57,018 nucleotides of DNA, taken from a virus. Each line of letters begins with the position of its first letter. The stretch's first letter is position 1. Location of the stretch: the IMG/VR virus record IMGVR_UViG_3300033996_001518, positions 1 to 57,018 of that record. One strand, given 5' to 3'. The notes under the pieces were generated by a model. The model had not been told where the DNA came from. It saw only the letters and a list, made by a program, of their open reading frames with translations, and made no database searches. This document shows, one piece after another, positions 1-7,272 of the stretch. A program made the translations under genes and the position numbers.

Positions 1-165
1 TTTCTTTGAGAAATATTGTTTTGCCGACTTAATCCTCTCTTGAGTAAAGTTTTCCGGTGTGTCCTCCCAAACGACTTGAATGTACGGGTTATCTAATGTC
101 TCCACATCTAAATTGTGTTGCATTTCTTTTAAATTAAAAATTGGTGGCGGATTGAATAAATCCAT
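1..165 (-). CDS. Hypothetical protein, N-terminal part (cut by window edge)
   Basis: A minus-strand reading frame opens with ATG at 163-165 and runs without a stop to the window edge, giving 55 residues that begin MDLFNPPPIFNLKEM. The visible part is hydrophilic with no membrane segment and no motif I recognise. It lies 6 bases downstream of the stop of the next small basic gene and has the same direction, so it is probably in the same transcription unit as the recombination genes further upstream. Too little is visible to assign a function. Confidence 0.7.
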   Translation of the reverse strand, partial: MDLFNPPPIFNLKEMQHNLDVETLDNPYIQVVWEDTPENFTQERIKSAKQYFSKK

Positions 166-171
166 AGTTTA

Positions 172-366
172 TTATTGTGATACTACCTCAACATTTTGAG
201 TGTTTCCGCTTTGAGCTTGCTCCTCAGCATATTTTCTTTTTAACTCTTCCATTTGTTGAGTCATAACTTTTTGAAAAGCGTTTTTCTGACTTTTAATAGT
301 CTGATTTCTTTCTTGAACTTTCTTTGCGTGAGTTTTAGTTCCTCCTCTTTTTTTAGATGTTGGCAT
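172..366 (-). CDS. Small basic hypothetical protein (64 aa)
   Basis: A 64-residue protein with an ATG start. The N-terminal third is Lys/Arg-rich (MPTSKKRGGTKTHAKK), followed by a predicted charged helix (about residues 20-50) and a Gln/Ser/Val tail. The basic N-terminus could contact nucleic acid, but no known fold is recognisable. It sits 27 bases after the stop of the 176-residue gene and in the same direction. Function unknown. Confidence 0.6.
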   Translation of the reverse strand: MPTSKKRGGTKTHAKKVQERNQTIKSQKNAFQKVMTQQMEELKRKYAEEQAQSGNTQNVEVVSQ

Positions 367-393
367 AATTGTATTTATTTAATTGTTATTTAT

Positions 394-924
394 TTAAAAT
401 CCTTCTCCGGTTATATCACCTGTGTTATTTTCACCGTCAATTTGTTGTTGTAATTCTTCAATTGTTGGTGTTGGTTCAGAATTAACTCTATCTTCAAGTT
501 CTTTCCTTAACATATCTCCAATTCGTTGTAATTGATTGGTAACATCTTCATTAACTACCGGATTTGAATTAGGTTCCTCTTCATCATCCATATAATATTG
601 TAACCAATTTGGTCTTTCAGGAACACTAATTGAATCTACTTTTTCCATCATCAGTTGAACTTCAGTCTTACTTCCCCTCAACATTTTCCCCATTTTAACC
701 TTATTTTCAAGTCTAATAAAATCTTTATAAAATTGGTCTCCTCCACTGAAATTAATATCAATTTCGTTGTTCTCCAAATATTCAATGATATCAATCATAA
801 GTTCATCATCGCCAAGAATCCCCATATTATTACATAATGCAAATAAATCAGTCGCCTTAATAATCCATCTTTGAGCTTTCTTATCGTTAAGTTGTTTAAT
901 GATAAATTCATTTAATTTTTCCAT
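394..924 (-). CDS. Hypothetical protein (176 aa), acidic C-terminus
   Basis: A 176-residue soluble protein. The first half looks mostly helical. The second half is acidic and Glu/Asn/Pro-rich (DDEEEPNSNP around residues 112-121), with a probable short coiled coil at about 128-145, and looks partly disordered. It starts 1 base after the stop codon of the upstream membrane-protein gene, so the two are likely translated together. I do not recognise a family. The position in a replication and recombination block suggests an accessory role, but this is only context. Confidence 0.6.
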   Translation of the reverse strand: MEKLNEFIIKQLNDKKAQRWIIKATDLFALCNNMGILGDDELMIDIIEYLENNEIDINFSGGDQFYKDFIRLENKVKMGKMLRGSKTEVQLMMEKVDSISVPERPNWLQYYMDDEEEPNSNPVVNEDVTNQLQRIGDMLRKELEDRVNSEPTPTIEELQQQIDGENNTGDITGEGF

Positions 925-925
925 C

Positions 926-1273
926 TTACTTTATTCGGTTTTCTTCGAAAAACTCTACGACAGCATTTATCGCCCATACCGCTCCAGATGCTAACATACC
1001 ATCAAAGAACCATGAACCCCAACTTGAAATCCCTAACATCTCATGTACCGGAGAATATACAAAAAATCCAAGAAAGAATCCAACCCAAGTTGAACAACAC
1101 ATCATACAGATTAATATTCCTGAGACGAAATTAAAAAATCCGTTAAAGGGCATTACTTTATCATCCCCCATTTCTTTTATAAATTTTCGAGTACCGTTAA
1201 AGATACTTCCGTAAACAAGGATGTTGGTCATTCCATAAGCCATTACCATCCAAAGTAATAATTGTGTTATCAT
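926..1273 (-). CDS. Small integral membrane protein (115 aa)
   Basis: The sequence has three hydrophobic stretches able to span a membrane, at about residues 3-22, 44-70 and 85-105, with Trp and Gly at their edges. A short basic loop (RKFIKEMGDDK) separates the first two. There is no obvious signal-peptide cleavage site, so it is probably an inner-membrane protein made in the infected cell. It lies 3 bases from the upstream repeat-rich gene and 1 base from the downstream gene. No family is recognised; a holin-like or superinfection-exclusion role is possible but unsupported. Confidence 0.6.
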   Translation of the reverse strand: MITQLLLWMVMAYGMTNILVYGSIFNGTRKFIKEMGDDKVMPFNGFFNFVSGILICMMCCSTWVGFFLGFFVYSPVHEMLGISSWGSWFFDGMLASGAVWAINAVVEFFEENRIK

Positions 1274-1276
1274 ATT

Positions 1277-2092
1277 TTATTTATTATAAAGTTTATCGTC
1301 CAAATTTGAACCTTTTAAGTACATTGCTTTAGTCCCTTCATTAAACTTTTGTATATCTTGGATAGTCTTCTCGTATTCCTTAATCAACTTATCTTTTTCG
1401 ATATTATCAAGTTTCAATTTTTGAACTGTGTTTTGGAGAGCATCTAACTTAGGTTTTAATTTATTGTCGGATGTCTCTTTTTCAACAATAACCTCTTTAA
1501 TCACTTCAATTTCTTTAATTACTTCAACTTCTTTGATTATCTCAACCGGAACTTCTTTAATCACTTCCTTAATTGTTTCGACTATTTTGGGTGGTTGATT
1601 TTCCAACTGTTGTATTTTTAACAACAATTCATTAACTTGAGTATCATCTGAGACTTTAACAATCTTTTCAACAACTTTCTCAACTGGCACTTCTTTGATG
1701 ACTTCTTGAATCACCACTCTCTCAACGGGAACCTCTTTGGTCACCTCAACAATCTTCTCAACCACCCTGTCAACGGGAACTTCTTTAATTACCTCAACTA
1801 TCTTTTCTACCGGAATCTCTTTTACCACTTCAACAAGTTTCTCAACATCAACATATTCGATTTTGACAACTTCTTTTTCTTCAACAACAGGAACCTCAAC
1901 GTATTTGATAACTTCTTTGATAACTTCTTTCTCAATAACATTCCCTGAACCTGACAATAGTCCATACTTTTCAATTTTGAACCCCTCCAAATAAGAACTC
2001 TTCAATATCGTTTCAGGTTCGAAATTGTTGAGTTTACAATAACTTAATAAGTCCTTGTGTTCTTTGGAAGTTAGTTCAAGATTGATATTCAT
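1277..2092 (-). CDS. Val/Glu/Lys repeat protein (271 aa), elongated
   Basis: After a 50-residue N-terminal domain (MNINLELTSKEHKDLL...), residues about 52-205 consist of imperfect repeats of the type KEVPVEKVVEKIVEV, alternating acidic, basic and branched hydrophobic residues. Residues 210-250 look like a coiled coil. Such repeats suggest an elongated beta-rich or helical rod rather than an enzyme. The ATG overlaps the stop of the upstream 100-residue gene as ATGA, indicating coupled translation. The underlying DNA repeats are degenerate, so the amino-acid pattern seems to be selected. Function unknown; it could be a scaffold or structural spacer. Confidence 0.65.
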   Translation of the reverse strand: MNINLELTSKEHKDLLSYCKLNNFEPETILKSSYLEGFKIEKYGLLSGSGNVIEKEVIKEVIKYVEVPVVEEKEVVKIEYVDVEKLVEVVKEIPVEKIVEVIKEVPVDRVVEKIVEVTKEVPVERVVIQEVIKEVPVEKVVEKIVKVSDDTQVNELLLKIQQLENQPPKIVETIKEVIKEVPVEIIKEVEVIKEIEVIKEVIVEKETSDNKLKPKLDALQNTVQKLKLDNIEKDKLIKEYEKTIQDIQKFNEGTKAMYLKGSNLDDKLYNK

Positions 2093-2391
2093 TTTAATTT
2101 TCTTTTTGGTGTTGGTTCGTAATAATCATTATCAAAGTCCGGAACGATTTCAGGGTTATATTCAATACCCGTCTCATAGTTGTTTCCAATCCAAATATTA
2201 TATCTCTCAATATAAGTTAATTCTTCACAACAATCTTCACCCCACCTTTGATAGAACTCGTCATCAGTTAACAATTTCTTTACGAACTCACCTCTTGTAG
2301 GTGGTAAATTGTCTTTATCAACGACATTATTTTCATAAAACCATTTGGTATACCTTTGACCCGCCTGTTCAATACAATTATTTTCCACCAT
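2089..2391 (-). CDS. Hypothetical protein (100 aa)
   Basis: A 100-residue acidic, Tyr/Trp-rich protein starting MVENNCIEQAGQRYTKWFYE. Two motif-like segments (YIERYNIWIGNNYETG and PDFDNDYYEPTPKRKL) give it a compact look, but I recognise no domain. It overlaps the end of the gp47-like nuclease gene by 14 bases and its stop overlaps the next start as ATGA, so it is translationally coupled on both sides. This may indicate a partner or accessory protein for the recombination nuclease, which is inference from position only. Confidence 0.6.
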   Translation of the reverse strand: MVENNCIEQAGQRYTKWFYENNVVDKDNLPPTRGEFVKKLLTDDEFYQRWGEDCCEELTYIERYNIWIGNNYETGIEYNPEIVPDFDNDYYEPTPKRKLK

Positions 2392-3163
2392 TTACTAGTT
2401 TTTCCGTTCCCTTTTCAATACAATCAAATGAGTCCATACGGAACGATAAGAATGGTTTTGGGTTAGGTAAATCAACAAAGTCATATTGGTCTTTATCAAT
2501 CTCATAAACTCCGTACCCATGTTTATTTACGGTCTCACCAAAGTTTTGTTGAATGGTTGAACCAATCATATACGCTTTCTTTCCACCCGGAATATCAAAC
2601 ACTTGTCTCTTGTGGATATCACCACATAATACAAGGTCACACCCATCAAACTTACTTACCTCAAACCCATCTTCAAATTTAAACCCGATGTCGGTGTATA
2701 ACCCTTGAATAGGTCCATGAAATAATCCAATGTTCTTGTTCTCTGATTTGTTAATGTCCGGTGGAATGTTATGTTCCATTAAAGAATAAACACACCAATT
2801 CACGTTATCATCAGGATAAACCCCACGATTCTTTAAATAGACAATATTGTCGTTCTTTAGTGAATCAATGATTGGTGTTAACGCATCCAATCTCGCATTA
2901 TTGTTCTCAAGGAAATCATGATTCCCAATAATAACAATAGTTTTGGCTATCTTGGAACATTCCGTTAATATCCAAGCGACGAACTCAACCAATTCAGGTG
3001 TCATTTGGTTCTTGGAATGAACCAAGTCACCAGTGAACACAATTCGGTCCGGTTGTAATGTTTTCCATTCACTTAAGGCAGATTCAAGGATTCCACGATA
3101 TAAATCGTGGTCCTTGAATAACCTGACGTGTAAATCAGAAAAATGTACTAATCTGTTTATCAT
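2378..3163 (-). CDS. 47: SbcD/Mre11-like recombination nuclease subunit (T4 gp47-like)
   Basis: A calcineurin-like metallophosphoesterase. The metal-binding motifs appear in the expected order: DLH (Asp10, His12), GD (45-46), GNHD (80-83), an isolated His149 in LFHG, and GDIH (181-184). This pattern and the DNA-metabolism neighbours match the SbcD/Mre11/T4 gp47 nuclease, which works with an SbcC/Rad50/gp46 ATPase to process double-strand ends in recombination-dependent replication. At 261 residues it is shorter than T4 gp47 (about 340), lacking much of the C-terminal capping region. No gp46-like ATPase is in this window; it may lie beyond the left edge. The start overlaps the previous stop as TAATG. 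A generic phosphodiesterase is the alternative. Confidence 0.85.
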   Translation of the reverse strand: MINRLVHFSDLHVRLFKDHDLYRGILESALSEWKTLQPDRIVFTGDLVHSKNQMTPELVEFVAWILTECSKIAKTIVIIGNHDFLENNNARLDALTPIIDSLKNDNIVYLKNRGVYPDDNVNWCVYSLMEHNIPPDINKSENKNIGLFHGPIQGLYTDIGFKFEDGFEVSKFDGCDLVLCGDIHKRQVFDIPGGKKAYMIGSTIQQNFGETVNKHGYGVYEIDKDQYDFVDLPNPKPFLSFRMDSFDCIEKGTEKLVNGGK

Positions 3164-3399
3164 TAGTCTTTAATTAAAGTTTTTTCTTGTTCTTCAAATG
3201 GGTTAAACCCTTTGTTTACGTGTCCACAAGATTCACATTTGTAAATCGGGAATGGTACGGTTGTGTCTTCAGGTGACCCGGTCATTAGTTTAGGGACTCT
3301 CTTTAGATAGATAACCTCTCTAAAGTAAATTCCATCACATGAGTCACATTTTATCGTAGGACACTCTTTTAAATTAATCTTTGGTTGTTGTAATTCCAT
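3163..3399 (-). CDS. Zinc-ribbon protein (78 aa)
   Basis: Two CxxC knuckles (KCDSCD at about 18-21 and KCESCG at about 53-56) separated by roughly 30 residues form a typical zinc ribbon. I chose the ATG at 3399 (MELQQPKIN) because the longer reading requires a TTG at 3435 and adds residues that overlap more of the upstream gene. The gene still overlaps the end of that gene by 26 bases and its stop overlaps the gp47-like start. Phage zinc ribbons of this size often contact nucleic acid or RNA polymerase, but a specific job cannot be read here. Confidence 0.65.
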   Translation of the reverse strand: MELQQPKINLKECPTIKCDSCDGIYFREVIYLKRVPKLMTGSPEDTTVPFPIYKCESCGHVNKGFNPFEEQEKTLIKD

Positions 3400-4261
3400 A
3401 TTGTTTTGTATTAAGTTTTTCAAGGAAAATATCAATGTTCTCCTTTAGATTAGAAATATACGAAGGTTCTACCGATTGTTCAAGTTTTTCCAAGCTATCT
3501 TTTAATAAATCAAAATCTAATTTTTTTAATGTACCACTAAATGAATTGATATTATCAATTGATTGTTTTATTTTTTTATAAGTAACAAACTTTAACCTAT
3601 AAATGGTTACCATTTTAAGAAGTGTCTCATCACTCCAACCACCACTCGTAATTAACTTATCTTGACAAGTACTATCTGATGTATTATAAATTTCAATTGC
3701 ACTTGTTATCCCGACGTTATTCCAATTAGAATAAAACGCCAACTTTCGATATTGAGGAGTCGTTTTATCTGTTTTATCAATTAAATAAGCAAGTAAGGCG
3801 TTTCTAGTATAATTGTTAAACGTCGCAGGATTGTTTTTTGAGGCAGTACACCATCTCGTATTGGAACCATATTTTAACGAACCTTTATGAGTTTTTGGGA
3901 TAACGAAAAGAGTTTCATCATCTTCATATAAAACTTCAATATGGTCCACCCTATCAAATGTCTTTGAGTCTTTTTCTTCTTCGGCAACATTTACAACATT
4001 TTTTAACACGTTAATGTTAAAATAACTTTTATGGTAAATGTCTTTCTCAATAATATATGGTAAAAGACTATCGAATTTCTTAACCAAGTCAATCAAATTA
4101 TCTATTGTTCTAACACACGCGTTATTGGCTCTATTACTCCAAGTTTTTAATAAAAATTCCGCATATTTTTTTGTCGGAGTTTCGTCTCCGTTAACTAATC
4201 GGTTAAAGCTATCAGGTTTTAAACTGGAATACTTAACTCTTAAATCATCAATTTTTGACAT
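3374..4261 (-). CDS. Hypothetical protein with YGxNTRWCTA motif (295 aa)
   Basis: A 295-residue soluble protein. Its most distinctive feature is YGSNTRWCTA at residues 131-140, followed by an Asn/Tyr-rich stretch and a beta-rich segment with Lys/Leu/Ala (RKLAFY near 172-177). From memory, YGxxT(K/R)WC(T/I)A motifs recur in uncharacterised proteins of many large tailed phages, with the invariant Trp-Cys pair possibly catalytic or structural. The C-terminal third is helical. A perfect Bacteroidetes-type promoter (TTTG-N20-TACCTTTG) ends 22 bases upstream of its ATG, so this gene begins a transcription unit running through the zinc-ribbon and nuclease genes. Function unknown. Confidence 0.6.
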   Translation of the reverse strand: MSKIDDLRVKYSSLKPDSFNRLVNGDETPTKKYAEFLLKTWSNRANNACVRTIDNLIDLVKKFDSLLPYIIEKDIYHKSYFNINVLKNVVNVAEEEKDSKTFDRVDHIEVLYEDDETLFVIPKTHKGSLKYGSNTRWCTASKNNPATFNNYTRNALLAYLIDKTDKTTPQYRKLAFYSNWNNVGITSAIEIYNTSDSTCQDKLITSGGWSDETLLKMVTIYRLKFVTYKKIKQSIDNINSFSGTLKKLDFDLLKDSLEKLEQSVEPSYISNLKENIDIFLEKLNTKQYGITTTKD

Positions 4262-4283
4262 ATTGTTTGGTTTATATTGACGA

Positions 4284-4315
4284 CAAAGGTAAATAAAGTT
4301 TTTTACTTGGCCAAA
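4284..4315 (-). promoter_or_regulatory. Bacteroidetes-type promoter upstream of the 295-aa gene
   Basis: On the minus strand TTTG (4312-4315) is followed after exactly 20 bases by TACCTTTG (4284-4291). This matches the Bacteroidetes housekeeping promoter TTTG-N19-21-TAnnTTTG. The start codon follows 22 bases later. The site overlaps the last codons of the upstream nuclease gene. Confidence 0.65.
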
Positions 4316-5148
4316 TATTTTTTCATATCCATTTCCAAAGTCGTTGTAATAACCTCTTTTGGTACTCGGTATTCATCAAACTCGGCAGTCTCTTTCAAGT
4401 GTGTTACAATACAACCATACAATTTAATGTTTTCATATTTGGTCCCTTGTAACATTTTGATAAGTAATTTCCCATATAAAGGTAATTGGACGAAGTAGTG
4501 ACCTAATGCAATATCAGGTTGTTTTTGATATGGTTCCAACATTCTTTTGGTATACCTTGTTTCCAAGAAGTTCTTTGGTTTGTTCGTTTTCCAATCGGTA
4601 ATTACCAAACCAAACTCATTTTGATGAATGTTCATAATCAACCATACCTTATCGGGTTGTCCGGTGTATCCAAGTTCCGGGTCACCCAATACCATCTCAG
4701 TATCAAGTAGAACCGCACCTCGTTGTTCCATTAAGTTAAGGAAGTTTTTACCGGCAGTAATCATATTATCCCCCTTGAATATCTGTGTATTATCACATTC
4801 AAAAACTGGTTGTCTAACTTCTTTGTAAGACCCATTTCGGTCAATAACTTCTTTTTCAAGGACAAAGTGAACTCTACTACCCATATTGGTTGAGTAGGTT
4901 CCGGCTGCCGCCCACTCCTCAATCAATTCTTGTTGTTTTTGTGGGTCACCCTTAGCTTTATTATACGCTGCTTGTTCCGTCGGGAACTCCGTATAAAATT
5001 TCTTTAGTACTTTAGACACAGAAGGATAATCCGTCTTACCATTCATGGTATAGATGTGATTATCCTCTTCAAAAGTAAGACCTAATTCTTGTTGTCTTTG
5101 ACTAATTAGTTCTCGTATTTCTTGTGCAATAGTTTTTAATTCTATCAT
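4303..5148 (-). CDS. PD-(D/E)XK nuclease (RecB/Cas4-like exonuclease fold)
   Basis: Residues about 85-230 carry the ordered motifs of the PD-(D/E)XK superfamily: GSRVH (His94), an acidic residue in DTEMVLGD (Glu151), GYTGQPDKVW (Asp166), the core TDWKTNK (Asp185, Lys187), and the QLPLY helix motif (Gln221, Tyr225) characteristic of RecB/Cas4-like enzymes. It probably cleaves or resects DNA ends in replication and recombination. It follows the primase gene by 10 bases and precedes the gp47-like cluster, consistent with DNA metabolism. The N-terminal 80 residues are helical and may be an accessory domain. No four-cysteine Fe-S cluster is visible, so it is not a classical Cas4. Confidence 0.8.
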   Translation of the reverse strand: MIELKTIAQEIRELISQRQQELGLTFEEDNHIYTMNGKTDYPSVSKVLKKFYTEFPTEQAAYNKAKGDPQKQQELIEEWAAAGTYSTNMGSRVHFVLEKEVIDRNGSYKEVRQPVFECDNTQIFKGDNMITAGKNFLNLMEQRGAVLLDTEMVLGDPELGYTGQPDKVWLIMNIHQNEFGLVITDWKTNKPKNFLETRYTKRMLEPYQKQPDIALGHYFVQLPLYGKLLIKMLQGTKYENIKLYGCIVTHLKETAEFDEYRVPKEVITTTLEMDMKKYLAK

Positions 5149-5158
5149 ATTTTTTTTA

Positions 5159-6073
5159 TTATTTTATTTCGTAATAGTATTCGTCAATCTGACCTTTTAA
5201 GTCCGCAACGTCCATATCTTTAGGTGGTTTAATTATTTTAATCTTATTGTATAATCTTCCCCCATTTAATTCATGATATAATTTGAAAGCATCATCCCAA
5301 GCGTCCTCATCTAAACAAATAATAATCTTACCTAACGCATTTTCATATAGAGTCTCGAATAATAATGAACTCATTTTCTTACCTAACATAGCAATTGAAT
5401 TATCTAAAAAGAACCCATCAAACGCTCCTTCAACCAAATAAACATCTTTAAACCAATCTATCCTACTTTCGTTGAATATGATTTCATCTTTAGCGGCAGT
5501 AGGGTTTTTATACTTCATCTTATTTGGAACCCATGAACGAGCAATAAAATAGTTTAACCTATTGTTTTTATCAAATGATGGTACGATAACTCTATAAGCA
5601 AATTCACCACTCACGGTATATCCTATTTGGTATTTCTCAATAATCTCATCCGTAATACCTCGAGATTTCAAATATCGATAAGCTTCAGCGTGTGGTATAA
5701 ATCTTGGATTGGAGTCTTTAAATTGAGTGTACCCCTCCGGAAGTTTTAATTGAGTTTTCTTGGCCTCTTGAACTTTTAACTCCTCAGGTTTTATTAAGTT
5801 ATAAACCTTTTTCTGTTCTTTTGTTCCATGTTTATCAAACAGTCGGCCTAATGGACCTTGGGTACCTTCTGATTCACCACAAACCCAACATTTATAAACG
5901 TGTTTACTATAGTTGATTTCCAAGTTTCCTTTACCATCACCCTTATCTAAACCTTTCTCATTCGCACAGACAGGACAGTCAAAAGAAATTTGTGCTTTTG
6001 ACTCATAATGATTTTTGGCTTTACCTAACACATCGGTTAGTAAATCAACTAATACCTCAACTTCTTCATCCAT
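5159..6073 (-). CDS. 61: DNA primase (DnaG/T4 gp61-like)
   Basis: The N-terminus carries a primase-type zinc finger (CPVC at 33-36 and CWVC at 62-65). The middle contains a DnaG-like RNA-polymerase core, and residues about 211-260 form a TOPRIM domain: VEGAFDG with Glu215, then LDED with Asp255 and Asp257 as metal ligands. This arrangement synthesises RNA primers at the replication fork and normally partners a gp41/DnaB-type helicase, which is not in this window. At 304 residues it is a compact primase, close to T4 gp61 in size (about 340). Start MDEEVEV is an ATG. It lies 17 bases after a small membrane-protein gene and just before the nuclease gene. Confidence 0.85.
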   Translation of the reverse strand: MDEEVEVLVDLLTDVLGKAKNHYESKAQISFDCPVCANEKGLDKGDGKGNLEINYSKHVYKCWVCGESEGTQGPLGRLFDKHGTKEQKKVYNLIKPEELKVQEAKKTQLKLPEGYTQFKDSNPRFIPHAEAYRYLKSRGITDEIIEKYQIGYTVSGEFAYRVIVPSFDKNNRLNYFIARSWVPNKMKYKNPTAAKDEIIFNESRIDWFKDVYLVEGAFDGFFLDNSIAMLGKKMSSLLFETLYENALGKIIICLDEDAWDDAFKLYHELNGGRLYNKIKIIKPPKDMDVADLKGQIDEYYYEIK

Positions 6074-6090
6074 TCTCTAAGTATAAGAAA

Positions 6091-6252
6091 TTATTTTGAT
6101 TTATCATAAAAGTCCCAATCCGCAATATGTTTTTTCCACCATTGTTTCAAACGACTACTATCATCAAGTTTTTCAATTTTATTACCGATTGGTATTATTA
6201 AAATACACCATAGGGTTGCAATACCCCAAATTATAAAAAAAGCTATATCCAT
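6091..6252 (-). CDS. Small single-span membrane protein (53 aa)
   Basis: ATG at 6250-6252 opens a 53-codon frame ending with TAA at 6091. The protein begins MDIAFFIIWGIATLWCILII, a single membrane span at about residues 3-24, followed by a charged, Trp-rich cytoplasmic-type tail (KQWWKKHIADWDFYDKSK). It overlaps the end of the upstream 125-residue gene by 10 bases and fills the gap before the primase gene, which supports it being real. Function unknown; small single-span proteins are common in phage early regions. Confidence 0.55.
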   Translation of the reverse strand: MDIAFFIIWGIATLWCILIIPIGNKIEKLDDSSRLKQWWKKHIADWDFYDKSK

Positions 6253-6620
6253 TTTATTGTTTTTATTGAGTTCACATATTTAATTTTAACATCAAAATAT
6301 ACCATGTGGTTATTAATATCTTTAAGTAACTGACTTCTTAAGAATCTACCAAGTCTAACCCGTGAAATATGATACCGGTCACTATTTTTAACATCTGCAG
6401 TAAACCATTCATCAGGACGAATGGAAGAAAGACCCGCCTCTATCTCACCTTTAAATACCACATCAACCTCAACATAACCGGTACTTGGTGGACTATTATA
6501 AACCCTATACCCTGTAATAGAAAAGACACCCCTATGTCGTTCACCAACTGTAGGAATGTCTTTTGAAAACTTTAAAATTGTTTTTCGAAGATTTTTAGTG
6601 TCAATGTCCTTTCTAATCAT
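6243..6620 (-). CDS. Hypothetical protein (125 aa)
   Basis: A 125-residue basic protein, apparently alpha/beta, starting MIRKDIDTKNLRKTILKFSKD. The C-terminal half is beta-rich with a basic helix (RVRLGRFLRSQLLKDI near residues 86-101). No domain is recognised. A perfect TTTG-N20-TATCTTTG promoter lies just upstream, so it probably begins the primase transcription unit. A DNA-associated role is plausible from charge and context only. Confidence 0.55.
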   Translation of the reverse strand: MIRKDIDTKNLRKTILKFSKDIPTVGERHRGVFSITGYRVYNSPPSTGYVEVDVVFKGEIEAGLSSIRPDEWFTADVKNSDRYHISRVRLGRFLRSQLLKDINNHMVYFDVKIKYVNSIKTIKWI

Positions 6621-6643
6621 TACCTTAACTTTAATTTGTCAAG

Positions 6644-6675
6644 CAAAGATATAACATTTTTTCTAATCTACCAAA
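6644..6675 (-). promoter_or_regulatory. Bacteroidetes-type promoter upstream of the 125-aa gene and primase unit
   Basis: On the minus strand TTTG (6672-6675) and TATCTTTG (6644-6651) are separated by exactly 20 bases, matching the Bacteroidetes -33/-7 consensus. The -7 box lies 23 bases before the ATG at 6620. The -33 box lies in the last codons of the resolvase gene. Confidence 0.65.
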
Positions 6676-7270
6676 TTTCTTTCATTTTCATATAACCTAA
6701 AGCACAAGCGTAGGCGTCGGTCATATCAAAATTTTCTTTCTTTAATGTACTATTTCTAGTGTATTGCCACGTAATCTGTGGTTCTTTTTTGGCAACTAAG
6801 TCCCATATAATATTTTTCTTATCAATAGTTTTTGGTAATCCACCGAAAAGAACAAACTTACCTTTATCGTTCTCTTGAACCAATTCAGGGAATGCAAATT
6901 TTCTTGAATTATATGTTGAAATAAATTGTGGTATAACTCCAAGGATATCATACACTTCTTTGCAAACTAATGTATTGAACCTCATTAAAGTACCCACAGT
7001 GTATACGTTATTTGAGTTTAACAATGGTTCTTCAATAACCACATATTTAATTCCCATACCCGCATATTCCTCTAACTTTTGTCTAAAGATATTACTCTTA
7101 AGAATTAACTCCTCAATCTTATCCTCAACTTTTGGTTTTGGAACTGGTGATATGTGGGTTAATTCCAATAATTCTTTACTTTGAATATCAAATAACGACC
7201 AACCAATTGTTTTGGTTGATACGTCAAGCCCCAATACTTTCGGGGAATCCTTCCTCATGTTTTTTGCCAT
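6668..7270 (-). CDS. RuvC-like Holliday junction resolvase
   Basis: RNase H-fold nuclease signatures of the RuvC type: VLGLDVSTKTIGWS at residues 12-25 with the first catalytic Asp16, VVIEEP at 77-82 with Glu80 or Glu81, and DMTDAYA near 182-188 with the third acidic pair (Asp182, Asp185). At 200 residues it is slightly longer than bacterial RuvC (about 170). It probably cuts Holliday junctions or branched replication intermediates before packaging, the role filled in T4 by gp49 from a different fold. It starts 2 bases after the tail-protein gene's stop, linking the structural and DNA-metabolism regions. It ends with TAG, which supports the standard genetic code. Confidence 0.8.
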   Translation of the reverse strand: MAKNMRKDSPKVLGLDVSTKTIGWSLFDIQSKELLELTHISPVPKPKVEDKIEELILKSNIFRQKLEEYAGMGIKYVVIEEPLLNSNNVYTVGTLMRFNTLVCKEVYDILGVIPQFISTYNSRKFAFPELVQENDKGKFVLFGGLPKTIDKKNIIWDLVAKKEPQITWQYTRNSTLKKENFDMTDAYACALGYMKMKEIW

Positions 7271-7272
7271 AT

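Noticed and set aside
3400-3435. TTG start giving a 90-residue zinc-ribbon protein.
   Set aside because: An ATG 36 bases downstream gives a sensible start and less overlap; the extra residues are hydrophobic and look like translated overlap.
4303-5148. Cas4 identity for the PD-(D/E)XK nuclease.
   Set aside because: No four-cysteine Fe-S cluster and no other CRISPR-related genes nearby.
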